NCBI GenBank assembly: GCA_963669295.1
Contig: OY769938.1
Span: 4,030,001-4,094,000 of the forward strand
Direction: 5' to 3'
DNA length: 64,000 nucleotides
Origin: G963669295 sp963669295
GTDB taxonomy: Bacteria; Bacteroidota; Bacteroidia; Flavobacteriales_D; CALLUQ01
The position numbers and the translations under genes were made by a program. Below the pieces are notes generated by a model. The model was not told the origin of the DNA. It saw only the letters and a list, made by a program, of their open reading frames with translations, and ran no database searches. The stretch's first letter is position 1. Every line of letters begins with the position of its first letter. Shown piece after piece: positions 52,801 through 62,085 of the stretch.

Positions 52801-53181
52801 TTAGTGTTGTACTACCCGTTGAAAACCAAACAGATGTGGAGCAAAGGTGGCATCCAACCCCATCCCAATGGCTGCTTGTTGCATTTCTTCAGGCACATCA
52901 CCACAAAACAAAAAAGGCCCTGGTACTGCTACTTGCAGTAACGATGGAAAGTGTGCTGCGGCTGTAGTGCTTAAATGAAACCCTAGTGCATCTGCATTTT
53001 CAAACAGATCCGATACCACCAACTTATTGTTGTTTTCATCGAAATAACATTGTACATCTAAAGCACCCGGCTCACTTTCCTTCATTTGTTTTTCTACTTC
53101 ATTGTAAATGGCTTTTAATTCATTAGATTTTCCTGGTTGAGCTGTCCAGCTATAAACCACTGTAATTTTTTCGTTGTTCAT
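52801..53181 (-). CDS. Antibiotic-biosynthesis-monooxygenase (ABM)-like protein
   Basis: 126 residues. The opening 'KITVVYSWTAQPGKSNELKAIYNEVEKQMKESEPGAL' and the following 'NKLVVSDLFENADALGFHLST' match the ABM dimeric alpha/beta barrel (quinol monooxygenase or EF-hand-free heme-oxidase type). These small enzymes oxidise quinols or aromatic intermediates without cofactor, or bind heme. Function here is unknown. It is convergent with the DUF1989 gene. Confidence 0.72.
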   Translation of the reverse strand: MNNEKITVVYSWTAQPGKSNELKAIYNEVEKQMKESEPGALDVQCYFDENNNKLVVSDLFENADALGFHLSTTAAAHFPSLLQVAVPGPFLFCGDVPEEMQQAAIGMGLDATFAPHLFGFQRVVQH

Positions 53182-53268
53182 ATCGAATAGTATTAGTGAA
53201 TTGATTACATCACAAATGTATGGCGCATTGATCTAACTTAAGGTTGTCTTTTGCGACGTATTTAGGGG

Positions 53269-53299
53269 TTGTTTTCGCCATTTATTGTGGTTATATTTG
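53269..53299 (+). promoter_or_regulatory. Bacteroidota-type promoter of the GlxA-like gene
   Basis: TTG (53269-53271) and TATATTTG (53292-53299) match the -33 and -7 elements of the Bacteroidota sigma consensus with 20 bp between them. The expected start lies about 10 bp upstream of the ATG at 53317. Confidence 0.5.
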
Positions 53300-53316
53300 T
53301 CCTGAAAACCAACTTT

Positions 53317-54309
53317 ATGAAGCACGTCAGCATCATTGTTCCCCATGGAGCAGTTATCATCGATACAGTAATTGGCCCCTATAATTTGTTGAAGATGGCG
53401 AATAGCCATTTACGGAAACTACAGGGCTTAAACAGCGACCCTTATAAGGTAGAATTGGTGGGACTATCGAATACACCAGTTACTTACCAGGGTAAGTTTC
53501 AAGTAACACCGGAAAAAAGCATTGATCAAATTGAAAAAACCAACTTGATCATCATTTCGGCAATAAGCGGAAACTTGGAAGAAGGCATTAAAAAAAACAT
53601 TGCATTCATTGAATGGATGAAACGCCAGAGGATTGAGCATAGCGCTGAATTGGCGAGTTTATGTAAAGGTGCATTCTTACTGGCAGAATCTGGGCTTGCC
53701 AACAAAAAATCATGCGCTACCCATTGGACGGTTCACAACGAGTTCAAAGCCCGTTATCCGGAAGTCAACCTTGTTCCTGAGAAAATCATCTGTGAAGACA
53801 ATGGCATCTACTCAAGTGGAGGAGCCTATTCCTTCCTAAATTTCATGCTTTATCTCATTGAGAAGTTTTATGGCAGAGAAACAGCCATCTGGTGCTCTAA
53901 AGTTGCTGAAATAGAAATGGATCGATTTGAACAAGGTCATTTCATGATTTTCAACGGACAGAAAGATCATCAAGATGAAGCGGTTAAAAAAGCACAATTA
54001 TACATCGAAGACAACTACGAAAGCAAAATCAATATCAATGAACTTGCAATACAAGTTGGAGTAAGCGGACGAAATTTTTTGAGAAGATTTAAAAAAGCTA
54101 CATCAAATACACCGAAAGAATACGTTGTAAGGGTTAAAGTGGAAGCAGCAAAGCGAAAGTTTGAATCTACTGTTCTCAACATACAAGAAGTGATGCTTAG
54201 TGTAGGATATAACGATGAAAAAGCCTTTAGAAATACCTTCAGAAAATATACAGGTATATTGCCACTGGAATACCGAAACAAGTACAACCGTGAGATGGCA
54301 TTAGCATGA
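53317..54309 (+). CDS. GlxA-type AraC-family regulator with DJ-1/PfpI domain
   Basis: 330 residues from the Met at 53317; the longer frame adds 16 residues of hydrophobic tail unlikely to be used. Residues about 1-190 are a DJ-1/PfpI fold (MKHVSIIVPHGAVIIDTVIGPYN ... ELASLCKGAFLLAESGL, with the elbow Cys). The C-terminal AraC double HTH follows (INELAIQVGVSGRNFLRRFKKATSNTPKEYV ... LSVGYNDEKAFRNTFRKYTG). GlxA regulators sense small metabolites such as quaternary amines. The target is not clear from the neighbours. Confidence 0.92.
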   Translation: MKHVSIIVPHGAVIIDTVIGPYNLLKMANSHLRKLQGLNSDPYKVELVGLSNTPVTYQGKFQVTPEKSIDQIEKTNLIIISAISGNLEEGIKKNIAFIEWMKRQRIEHSAELASLCKGAFLLAESGLANKKSCATHWTVHNEFKARYPEVNLVPEKIICEDNGIYSSGGAYSFLNFMLYLIEKFYGRETAIWCSKVAEIEMDRFEQGHFMIFNGQKDHQDEAVKKAQLYIEDNYESKININELAIQVGVSGRNFLRRFKKATSNTPKEYVVRVKVEAAKRKFESTVLNIQEVMLSVGYNDEKAFRNTFRKYTGILPLEYRNKYNREMALA

Positions 54310-54417
54310 TTTTCTGTGTCAGTTAGTAGTAGATCAGAAGCAAGGAATAAGATTGAAAAAGGAGATTCAAATTTTGCAGGTGCCAATACCGATTGAAAAT
54401 AAAACAGCATCAAATAA

Positions 54418-54984
54418 GTGAGCAACTACGAAACAAAATATTTCACGAACAGAAAGCAGTGGAGAAGTTGGTTGGAATCTAATTTCGAGCTGAAAGATGA
54501 CATCTGGTTAGAGTACCCGCTTAAGAAAACCGGAAAAGAGCGAATCCTATACAATGATGCAGTGGAAGAAGCACTTTGCTTTGGCTGGATCGATAGTACG
54601 GTTAAATCGCTGAACGAAACTACCACCATCCAAAGATTCTGTAGAAGAAGAAAAAATTCGAAGTTCTCTCAACCCAATAAAGAAAGGTTAAAATGGCTTT
54701 ATGAAAAGGGAATGATTCACGACTCAATTAAAAGGGAGATAGAAGCTATTGTGAAAGAAACGTTTGAGTTTCCGAAAGACATCATCAACAAGTTAAAAGT
54801 AGATAAGACCGTTTGGAATAATTATGGAAAACTGTCAACATCGTATAAACGTATTCGTATTGCTTATATCGATAGTGCCAGAAAAAGGCCGGAAGAATTT
54901 GAAAAGAGATTAAATAACTTCATACTCAAAACAAAGGAAAACAAGTTAATAAAAGGCTATGGAGGGATTGAAAAATACTATTAA
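54418..54984 (+). CDS. YdeI/OmpD-associated-family protein
   Basis: 188 residues from a GTG start. Conserved features: 'YFTNRKQWRSWLESNFELKDDIWLEYPLKKTGKE', 'EALCFGWIDSTVKSLNE', and 'WNNYGKLSTSYKRIRIAYIDSARKRPEEFEKRL'. The family (YdeI, once called bacteriocin-protection) is cytoplasmic and its biochemical role is unproven. It is a single gene. Confidence 0.85.
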   Translation: MSNYETKYFTNRKQWRSWLESNFELKDDIWLEYPLKKTGKERILYNDAVEEALCFGWIDSTVKSLNETTTIQRFCRRRKNSKFSQPNKERLKWLYEKGMIHDSIKREIEAIVKETFEFPKDIINKLKVDKTVWNNYGKLSTSYKRIRIAYIDSARKRPEEFEKRLNNFILKTKENKLIKGYGGIEKYY

Positions 54985-55081
54985 GTGCATAGCCTAAAGA
55001 TCAGGAATGCATCGCACATAGAGCAATAGAATAAGCTCATAAATAACACTATAATTGGTATAAAACGAGAATAGAAAGAAT

Positions 55082-56326
55082 ATGAAGAGAGTTGTAATTA
55101 CTGGAATGGGAGCTCTAACTCCGTTAGGAAATACCGTGGCTGAGTTCTGGAAAAATGCTGTCGCTGGACAAAGCGGGGCAGTTCCTATTACTAAATTTGA
55201 TACCACACATTTTAAAACCAAATTTGCTTGTGAACTAAAAGGATATCAGCTTGAAAAACGCCTAACGAAAGCAGAAATAAGGCGAAACGACATATTTACA
55301 CAATACGCACTTTATGCAGCTGCTGAAGCATTTGAGGACAGTGGGCTGAATATAGAAAACATGTCGCCTTTTGATGTAGGAGTAATTTGGGGCTCGGGCC
55401 AGGGAGGAATGAACACATTTGAGGATGAAATGAAAGCATTCATAGCCAACAACAACCAGCCAAGGTTTAGTCCTTTTTTTGTTCCTAAGATTATCACAAA
55501 CATGGCTTCGGGTATGATCTCAATTAAATTTGGGTTAATGGGCATCAATTACACCACAGTATCTGCTTGTGCAACATCCAATTCGGCGATTATGGATGCC
55601 TTTAATTACATTCGATTAGGAAAAGCGAAAGCCTTTATTACTGGCGGCTCAGAAGCCCCAATTAGTGAGGCATCTATGGGAGGGTTCAATGCTATGAAAG
55701 CCATGTCTACACGTAACGATGAACCACAGTTGGCATCCCGTCCATTTGATGTGCATCGCGACGGATTTGTAATGGGGGAGGGGGCTGGTGCCCTGGTGCT
55801 TGAAGAGTTAGAACACGCAAAAAAACGAGGAGCACACATTTATGCAGAAGTAGCAGGTTGTGCAATGACAGCAGATGCTTACCATATTTCTGCAACACAC
55901 CCTGAAGGAATAGGTGCATCTAAAGGAATGCAATTGGCACTAAAGGAAGCACAGTTATTACCTGAAGAAGTAGACCATTTAAATGCACATGCTACCTCTA
56001 CACCCGTTGGTGATATAAGCGAAACAAATGCCATAAGTAAAGTATTTGGGGATAAAGCGAAACACCTAAAAGTGAGCGCTACCAAATCAATGACAGGGCA
56101 TTTGCTAGGTGCTGCTGGTGCTGCTGAAGGAATATTATGCGTTAAATCCATCGAAGAAGGAATCATTCCCCCCACTATTAATACAACAGACATTGAGCCG
56201 GAAATAGCTGAACGTATTAGTGTGGTAACAGGAGAGGCATTAGAACATAAAGTAAATGTTGCTATGAGTAATTCTTTTGGGTTTGGAGGGCATAATGCTA
56301 TTGTTGTTTTTAAACAGATGAAATAA
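55082..56326 (+). CDS. fabF: Beta-ketoacyl-ACP synthase II-type enzyme
   Basis: 414 residues, usual length for KAS II. The catalytic triad is present: Cys163 (VSACATSNSA), His in NAHATSTPVGD and His in KSMTGHLLGAAGA, with the conserved Lys just before the second His. It condenses acyl-ACP with malonyl-ACP. No acpP, fabG or other fab gene is adjacent, so it is probably a paralogue of the main FabF or serves a special lipid. Confidence 0.92.
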   Translation: MKRVVITGMGALTPLGNTVAEFWKNAVAGQSGAVPITKFDTTHFKTKFACELKGYQLEKRLTKAEIRRNDIFTQYALYAAAEAFEDSGLNIENMSPFDVGVIWGSGQGGMNTFEDEMKAFIANNNQPRFSPFFVPKIITNMASGMISIKFGLMGINYTTVSACATSNSAIMDAFNYIRLGKAKAFITGGSEAPISEASMGGFNAMKAMSTRNDEPQLASRPFDVHRDGFVMGEGAGALVLEELEHAKKRGAHIYAEVAGCAMTADAYHISATHPEGIGASKGMQLALKEAQLLPEEVDHLNAHATSTPVGDISETNAISKVFGDKAKHLKVSATKSMTGHLLGAAGAAEGILCVKSIEEGIIPPTINTTDIEPEIAERISVVTGEALEHKVNVAMSNSFGFGGHNAIVVFKQMK

Positions 56327-56350
56327 AAAGTGTAGCACAAAGAGTTATTG

Positions 56351-56725
56351 ATGGAAACAAAATTGAACCAAATAAAAGTGGTAGAAGCACAACTGTTAAC
56401 TGCCATGAAAAATGCAGACATCGAACAGTTAAATGCACTATTGCACGATGATCTACTCTTCAATATACCCGGTGGACAAACCTTTACCAAAAGCATGGAC
56501 ATGGCATCGTATCAATCAGGAGAAATGCAGATTGATGAACTGGTTACTGGCGATGTACAAGTTAGGGATATGGAGAATACCGTGGTGGTGGTAACCACAA
56601 TCCATATGAAAGGCCAGTATAAGGATTACAAAATCAACGATAATTATCGCTTTTTGCGGGTATGGAAACTATTTGGAACGCAATGGAAAGTAATTGCTGG
56701 TAGCAGCAATCCAATAGTTAGTTAA
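56351..56725 (+). CDS. NTF2-like (DUF4440-type) protein
   Basis: 124 residues from the ATG at 56351. NTF2-like fold: 'VEAQLLTAMKNADIEQLNALLHDDLLFNIPGGQTFTK', 'TVVVVTTIHMKG', 'YRFLRVWKLFGTQWKVIAGS'. Typical small cytoplasmic ligand-binding or enzymatic domain, function unknown. It lies 24 bp after fabF and may share its transcript. Confidence 0.8.
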   Translation: METKLNQIKVVEAQLLTAMKNADIEQLNALLHDDLLFNIPGGQTFTKSMDMASYQSGEMQIDELVTGDVQVRDMENTVVVVTTIHMKGQYKDYKINDNYRFLRVWKLFGTQWKVIAGSSNPIVS

Positions 56726-56787
56726 TACGTACTTGATGAATGGATATCATCTCATTAAGTTTATGAATATAGTATTACGATATTGTT

Positions 56788-57201
56788 ATGGAACAAAAAC
56801 ACCCTTTCCCCCCTTTTACAGAAGAAACAGCACGGCAAAAAATTCAAATGGCGGAAGATGCCTGGAATTCTAAAGATCCAGAGAAAGTAAGTAAGGCGTA
56901 TTCTGTTGATAGTGAATGGCGCAATCGTATTGAATTTATTAAAGGACGTGAAGAAATAGTTGCTTTCCTCACCCGTAAGTGGCAAAACGAGCGTAATTAC
57001 CGATTGAAAAAAAACTATTGGACACATAGTGGTAATCGCATTGCGGTGCGTTTTGAATATGAATTTCAAAATGCTGAAGGACAATGGTTCAGAGCTTATG
57101 GCAATGAAAATTGGGAATTTGATGAGAATGGCTTAATGCGAAAACGATTTGCTAGCATTAACGATCTACCTATTGATGCTTCTGAACGTAGGGTTATGTA
57201 A
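56788..57201 (+). CDS. DUF1348/NTF2-like protein
   Basis: 137 residues. The family opening 'FPPFTEETARQKIQMAEDAWNSKDPEKVSKAYSVDSEWRNR' and 'KNYWTHSGNRIAVRFEYEFQ...WFRAYGNENWEF' are typical of DUF1348, a SnoaL/NTF2-like family of unknown function. It follows another NTF2-like gene by 62 bp, in the same direction. Confidence 0.87.
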   Translation: MEQKHPFPPFTEETARQKIQMAEDAWNSKDPEKVSKAYSVDSEWRNRIEFIKGREEIVAFLTRKWQNERNYRLKKNYWTHSGNRIAVRFEYEFQNAEGQWFRAYGNENWEFDENGLMRKRFASINDLPIDASERRVM

Positions 57202-57208
57202 TGGCAAC

Positions 57209-57649
57209 ATGAATGAAGCATTCACTTATCTTGAACAATTTATTGATCACATTGATGTGGTATGTCCTCAATGCGAAGCAAGAGCATGTGTGAAATCCAA
57301 CCCTAAAAATAGACAACAAACGAAATGCACATGTTTGCATTGTGGATATGCCAAAACCTGGAAAGAAGGCTCTATGCTATTGGGCGAACCTGTAGACTGC
57401 TATTTCCAATTGCCATTATGGTTTGTTGACAGGGTAAAAGGACATGCTTTGTTTGCTTATAACTTCGATCACCTTACTTACCTCGAAAACTTTGTGGCCA
57501 GTAAACTGCGTGAACGTCGACCGGATGAATTCGGCTGGAGCAATCAAAGTTTGGAAAGTAGAATGCCCAAGTGGTTACAATCAGCAACAAACAGAGCGTT
57601 GATTTTAAGGAAACTTGAAGCATTACGCACGAGAGCAAGAGAACATTAA
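57209..57649 (+). CDS. Zinc-ribbon protein of unknown function
   Basis: 146 residues from the ATG at 57209; a longer frame reads into the previous gene and adds a hydrophobic tail. A four-Cys zinc ribbon is at about 18-48 (VCPQCEARACVK...TKCTCLHCGYAKTW). The rest is helical and basic (ending RKLEALRTRAREH). It starts 7 bp after the previous stop, so they probably share a transcript. Role not recognised. Confidence 0.72.
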   Translation: MNEAFTYLEQFIDHIDVVCPQCEARACVKSNPKNRQQTKCTCLHCGYAKTWKEGSMLLGEPVDCYFQLPLWFVDRVKGHALFAYNFDHLTYLENFVASKLRERRPDEFGWSNQSLESRMPKWLQSATNRALILRKLEALRTRAREH

Positions 57650-57848
57650 TTATACAAAGCTACATTAGTAAAACAATTCAAGCTTAATAAGTTTTTATAG
57701 TAACGATTATCTGTTTTTGTGCATAGGCTGATTAAGAATTGGTCAACTTCATTTATGCAGATGTTCTTTTATTCTTGCACTGATTGTGTGTTGGTACGAT
57801 CATGAGACAATTCAGCCATCCAAACCATTTCCTGGTATCTACCCTTAT

Positions 57849-57862
57849 CTGATAAACATCAG
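57849..57862. promoter_or_regulatory. FNR/CRP-type operator
   Basis: ctgataaacatcag: a perfect dyad of the TGAT-N4-ATCA type bound by FNR/CRP-family regulators. It is 74 bp upstream of the universal stress gene. The rest of 57650-57936 shows no gene. Confidence 0.6.
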
Positions 57863-57936
57863 TTTACTGATTGCTATTGGTCATAAGCTAATGCGCTATT
57901 GCCCACTAATTTAGTGGTACAATTAATCTACGCATT

Positions 57937-58764
57937 ATGAAAACTATCTTATTACCCACCGATTTTTCTGACAATGCATGGAATGCTACTAAGTACGCAT
58001 TGTCAATGTTTGACAATCAAACCTGTCATTTTATACTGATGCACAGCTATTACATTGCAGCTTCTGCCACCGATTATGCTTCAGCTGGATTCTACGAATC
58101 CATTTTGAGCGAGTCAGAAACATCATTAAAGCAGCTTAAAAAGCGTATTCAAACCGAATTAAACCCTGATAACGCGACTTTTGAAACAGTTTGTGAATAT
58201 GGTGCTGTTGAACTGGTAGTGCAAAAGATTGTGGAAGAGAAAGGGGTAGACTTGATTGTGATGGGTACTCAAGGAGCTTCTGGAATTACAGAAATTCTAT
58301 TTGGCAGTAATACAGCAAAGGTCATTAATAATGTGAAGTGTGCAGTGATAACAGTGCCAGGTGAGGTAGTCTTCCAACCTCCAGCTACTATTGTGTTGGC
58401 AGCTGATTATAAAGAAGTGGAAGATGATAAAGTATTTCAACCACTACAAGAAATAGCCGGTAGGTTTGACTCTAATGTCATGGTGGTTAATGTACTTAAA
58501 GAGGGCGAGGTAACGGTTGGCGTAGAGGAAGCACTACAAGGATGGATATTGTCCGATCAATTGGGCAACGTTTCTCACACTTTCCACACACATAATAACA
58601 ATGACCCTGAAGAAGGAATAAATGCTTTTGCACACGAAAATAAGGCCGATATGATAGCCATGGTAAAGCGCGACCACCCTTTCTTTGAACGGCTGTTTAG
58701 TAGAAGTATTACCAAAAAGATGGCTTACCATACCGATGTTCCATTATTGGTAATGCACGAATAA
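57937..58764 (+). CDS. Tandem universal stress protein
   Basis: 275 residues, two Usp domains. Domain 1 (1-145) opens KTILLPTDFSDNAWNATKYAL and has the ATP signature GTQGASG...FGSN. Domain 2 (about 150-275) has the 'IVLAADYKEV' strand and ends 'VPLLVM' but lacks a complete ATP signature. It is the first gene of the stress cluster, with the dyad upstream and the CDO-like gene 3 bp downstream. Confidence 0.93.
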   Translation: MKTILLPTDFSDNAWNATKYALSMFDNQTCHFILMHSYYIAASATDYASAGFYESILSESETSLKQLKKRIQTELNPDNATFETVCEYGAVELVVQKIVEEKGVDLIVMGTQGASGITEILFGSNTAKVINNVKCAVITVPGEVVFQPPATIVLAADYKEVEDDKVFQPLQEIAGRFDSNVMVVNVLKEGEVTVGVEEALQGWILSDQLGNVSHTFHTHNNNDPEEGINAFAHENKADMIAMVKRDHPFFERLFSRSITKKMAYHTDVPLLVMHE

Positions 58765-58767
58765 TTT

Positions 58768-59298
58768 ATGGTTAAAATCAACAACATCGATCAATTGATC
58801 AAACATCTCGACTATGGACCTGGTTATGAGGGGTACGTAAGTGTTATAAAAGGGATAGAATTTACGACAGAAGCATTAACTCCATATTGCAGTTGGAATG
58901 CTCAGCACTACACGCGTAATTGCATTGCACGGAGCAGTTGTTACGAACTATTGGTAATGTGTTGGGAGCCAGGACAACAAACACAAATACATGATTACAA
59001 TACCAACCTGGGATGGATATTAATCATGCAAGGAGAGTTAACGGAAGCATTGTTTCACAAGCCATCTGGCGAACAACAGCTGGTGTCCCAGGCAAATAAT
59101 ACCATCAAAACCGGACAATTTGTTTACCTTAACGATGGCATTGGGTTGCATCAATTTACAAATACCAGTCATGGGCGTACCATTAGTTTGCACCTATATG
59201 CTTATCCAATTACGTCCTGGAATGTGTACAACGAAAAGTTAGGTTTGATGGAATCTCAAAAAGTAGATTGCGATACCGAACATAATCACTGTGGCTGA
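58768..59298 (+). CDS. Cysteine-dioxygenase-like cupin with an altered ligand
   Basis: 176 residues. The cupin core matches cysteine dioxygenase-type proteins ('YTRNCIARSSCYELLVMCWEPGQQTQIHDY...'). Known CDO binds iron with three His, HxH plus a later His. Here the first pair is H75-D-Y77: the second His is Tyr (TAC). The later ligand is H128 (GIGLHQFTN). It may bind metal differently or act on another thiol. It is 3 bp downstream of the universal stress gene and overlaps the next gene by 1 bp. Confidence 0.75.
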   Translation: MVKINNIDQLIKHLDYGPGYEGYVSVIKGIEFTTEALTPYCSWNAQHYTRNCIARSSCYELLVMCWEPGQQTQIHDYNTNLGWILIMQGELTEALFHKPSGEQQLVSQANNTIKTGQFVYLNDGIGLHQFTNTSHGRTISLHLYAYPITSWNVYNEKLGLMESQKVDCDTEHNHCG

Positions 59299-60698
59299 TG
59301 CAGATAGGTTTTTATGGCGCGGCTGAAACAGTTACAGGGAGCAAACACTTACTTACACTAAAAAGTGGGAAGAAGATATTGCTTGATGTTGGTTTTTTTC
59401 AAGGGAGGGGTAAGGATACCCATGCTAAAAACAAGTACTTTGATTTTGATCCTTCCCAAATTAATTATGTAATACTCTCTCATGCACACATCGATCATGC
59501 GGGAAATATTCCAGGGTTGGTGAAAAAGGGGTTTAAGGGCAAGATATATTGCACTGAAGCGACTTATGACCTGTGCGAAATCATGCTCTCCGATAGCGCA
59601 TACATTCAATTAGCGGATACTAATTACCTCAATAAGCGTCGAGAACGCGAAGGGAAAAAGCCTTTGGAACCATTATACACTCTTGATGATGTTAAACAGG
59701 CACTGAAGCAATTTGAAACAATTCCCTATCGAACTCTTACTACAATTGATGATGAAGTTAAATTACTCTTTACGGATGCCGGGCATATTCTTGGTGCTGC
59801 AGTAATTAATCTTACCATTAAAGAAGGAAACAAAACTCACCGTTTGTGCTATACCGGGGACGTGGGGCGATACATCAACAAAATACTAAAACATCCAGAA
59901 CCCTTTCCTCAAGCTGATGTTATTATTTGTGAAAGCACCTATGGAGATAGGTTGCATGAATCCACACATGAAGCCAGAGAGAAATTGATGCAAGCGGTGC
60001 GAGAAACCTGTGTGATGAACAAAGGAAAACTAGTCATCCCGGCATTTAGTGTGGGCAAGACACAAGAGTTGATTTATACCCTTGATAAGATGGAACATAA
60101 AGGACAATTGCCACCTGTTAAGGTATTTGTCGACAGCCCATTGGCTATTAACGCTACCAATATCATACGTAAGCATACCGAGTGTTATAGCAACGCGATA
60201 AAGCACTACATGGAAAAAGATCCGGACCCTTTTGGTTTTAGCAGATTACATTACGTGAGAGATCCGGAGCAGTCGATGGCCATTAATACGTTACAAGAAC
60301 CATGTATTATCATTTCAGCATCAGGCATGGCTGAAGCTGGCAGAATTAAGCATCACATTATTAATACAATTGGAGATGCAAGAAACGCTATTCTCATTAT
60401 TGGGTATAGCGAACCTTCGTCATTAGCAGGGAAGTTACTCAGGGGCGACAAGGAAGTAAGCATTTTCGGGAGCCACCACCAGGTATTGGCTAATGTTTAC
60501 AATATCGATTTTTTTAGCGCGCATGCAGATCAGAATGAATTACTCCAATTTTTAGCTTGTCAAAATAAATCACGCATTAAACGGCTGTTTTTGGTGCATG
60601 GGAATAAAACAGCTCTATCTGAGTTTAGTGATAGGTTGTATGAAAAAGGTTATTCTAACATTACCATTCCAAAGTATAAAGAGGTGTATACGATTTAA
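59298..60698 (+). CDS. MBL-fold beta-CASP ribonuclease-like protein
   Basis: 466 residues. Metallo-beta-lactamase motif SHAHIDHAGNIP, then FTDAGHILGAAV, YTGDVGR and a beta-CASP domain with CESTYGDRLHE, VFVDSPLAI, SASGMAEAGR and the RNA-specificity region with SAHADQNELLQF and LVHGNKTALSEF. This is the RNA-processing clade (CPSF73-like/YSH1). It cuts RNA, probably in stress. It starts with a TGATG overlap on the cupin gene, so the two are co-translated. Confidence 0.92.
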   Translation: MQIGFYGAAETVTGSKHLLTLKSGKKILLDVGFFQGRGKDTHAKNKYFDFDPSQINYVILSHAHIDHAGNIPGLVKKGFKGKIYCTEATYDLCEIMLSDSAYIQLADTNYLNKRREREGKKPLEPLYTLDDVKQALKQFETIPYRTLTTIDDEVKLLFTDAGHILGAAVINLTIKEGNKTHRLCYTGDVGRYINKILKHPEPFPQADVIICESTYGDRLHESTHEAREKLMQAVRETCVMNKGKLVIPAFSVGKTQELIYTLDKMEHKGQLPPVKVFVDSPLAINATNIIRKHTECYSNAIKHYMEKDPDPFGFSRLHYVRDPEQSMAINTLQEPCIIISASGMAEAGRIKHHIINTIGDARNAILIIGYSEPSSLAGKLLRGDKEVSIFGSHHQVLANVYNIDFFSAHADQNELLQFLACQNKSRIKRLFLVHGNKTALSEFSDRLYEKGYSNITIPKYKEVYTI

Positions 60699-60782
60699 CC
60701 TGTGAATGTTCAGTTACTTGTATGATTATTCTCATAGCAATGTGATTTGATGCATTGTACTTTTATAACAATATCAATGATT

Positions 60783-61124
60783 ATGAAAACAATTAAACTA
60801 CTAATCGTTAGCATCTTATTGCTATTCACAACACTCGCTGTTGCACAAGATAAAGCTACAGCATGGGTAACACTTAAATTCGATCAAATTACATTAGAGC
60901 AGTATAATGATATTGCTACTCGGATGGGCAAAGACAACAACAGTAATGTTGAATACTATTGTCTTGAATCTGGGGTGTTGGTAATTAAGCTACAAGAGAT
61001 TGGAGTGCAGGAGAAAGCCGATGTAAAATTGATTGTAGCACGTAAAGTAAAAAGTAAATTGGTGACTACATATAAGGTTATTGACATTCACTTAAAGAAA
61101 AATGCTGGAGTGACCAAGTGTTAA
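60783..61124 (+). CDS. Small secreted protein, unknown function
   Basis: 113 residues from the Met at 60783 (MKTIKLLIVSILLLFTTLAVAQ, a signal peptide). An upstream Met 6 nt away gives the same. The mature part is about 91 residues, alternating helix and strand (ATAWVTLKFDQITLEQYNDIA). A Cys is near the middle (YYCLES) and one is terminal. Family not recognised. It follows the MBL gene by 84 bp. Confidence 0.72.
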   Translation: MKTIKLLIVSILLLFTTLAVAQDKATAWVTLKFDQITLEQYNDIATRMGKDNNSNVEYYCLESGVLVIKLQEIGVQEKADVKLIVARKVKSKLVTTYKVIDIHLKKNAGVTKC

Positions 61125-61154
61125 TTTGGACACTACGTATGGTTTAGTATGGAG

Positions 61155-61193
61155 GCGGGTCGATCAGAAATGATCGGCCCGCTTATTTATTCG
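61155..61193. terminator. Intrinsic terminator between convergent genes
   Basis: A 12-bp stem gcgggtcgatca/tgatcggcccgc with loop gaaa and one wobble, then ttatttatt on the plus strand. It separates the secreted protein gene from the second universal stress gene. Confidence 0.8.
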
Positions 61194-61204
61194 AAACTTG
61201 AATG

Positions 61205-62056
61205 TTACATGAAGAATCCTTCATAGGTATGGTGTTGGTAAGCCAACAAAGGCACAGAAGTATGCAAGGCCATTTGCCTTGTTAAGCTTTTGTGAAACAA
61301 TCGATTAAAAACCGAGTTTGAATGTGTAGTCATTGATATTATGTCAATTTCGTTATGCTTAACATAATCGGTAATCCCCAATAAAATGTCTTTCGCTAAA
61401 ATGGTGGCAGTTGAAATTAACTCGTAGTCAGTTTCGGCAATAAACGCATCCAATCGTTCCCGATGAATATCTTGTCCATGCCCATCATCATTTACATATA
61501 AGAAAACCAGTGATGCACCCATTAATTGAGCAAAAGATACCACCTGATTATAAATGGATGTTTCGTCGTGCATTAAATCGGTTGCATACAGTATCCTTTT
61601 TATAGGACGATACTTTGCTGCTTTTGGAATTGCAAGTACAGGGCTTTTAGAATGTAGAATCATATGCGAAGTAACACTTCCAAAAAGGCGTCCTATTAGC
61701 CCAGTCCGACCTTGTGTTCCCATTACGGTTATCCAAACACTGTCGTCGGCTAGTTTTTCAATTTCTTCTGGAACATTTCCTCCGTGCACTACACATTCAT
61801 ATTGTTCATCTTGTAAACCGTAATGGGTGGCGGTTTGCGAAAGTCGGCTTAAACTTTGCTCTGCTAACTGTTCTTTACTTTTACTAATGGCAATTACATC
61901 ACTGGTTGCAGTGCCTACAGAAGGAGCCAGCATAGGCTCATCATATATATGTGCCAGTTGTAGTTGTAATCCTTTGCGTATAGCCAGGTCTATGGCATAG
62001 GGCAGGGCACTATCGCCATGGTTCGAAAAATCGAGTGGAACCAGGATCTTTTTCAT
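61205..62056 (-). CDS. Tandem universal stress protein
   Basis: 283 residues with two Usp domains. Domain 1 opens KKILVPLDFSNHGDSALPYAI and has GTQGRTGLIGRLFGSVTSHM (ATP signature). Domain 2 opens KRILYATDLMHDETSIYN and ends 'VPLLAY'. It is 29 bp downstream of the release-factor-like gene and in one operon with it. Confidence 0.93.
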   Translation of the reverse strand: MKKILVPLDFSNHGDSALPYAIDLAIRKGLQLQLAHIYDEPMLAPSVGTATSDVIAISKSKEQLAEQSLSRLSQTATHYGLQDEQYECVVHGGNVPEEIEKLADDSVWITVMGTQGRTGLIGRLFGSVTSHMILHSKSPVLAIPKAAKYRPIKRILYATDLMHDETSIYNQVVSFAQLMGASLVFLYVNDDGHGQDIHRERLDAFIAETDYELISTATILAKDILLGITDYVKHNEIDIISMTTHSNSVFNRLFHKSLTRQMALHTSVPLLAYQHHTYEGFFM

Positions 62057-62085
62057 TTGATATGTTTATTGGTTCAGCTTAATTA

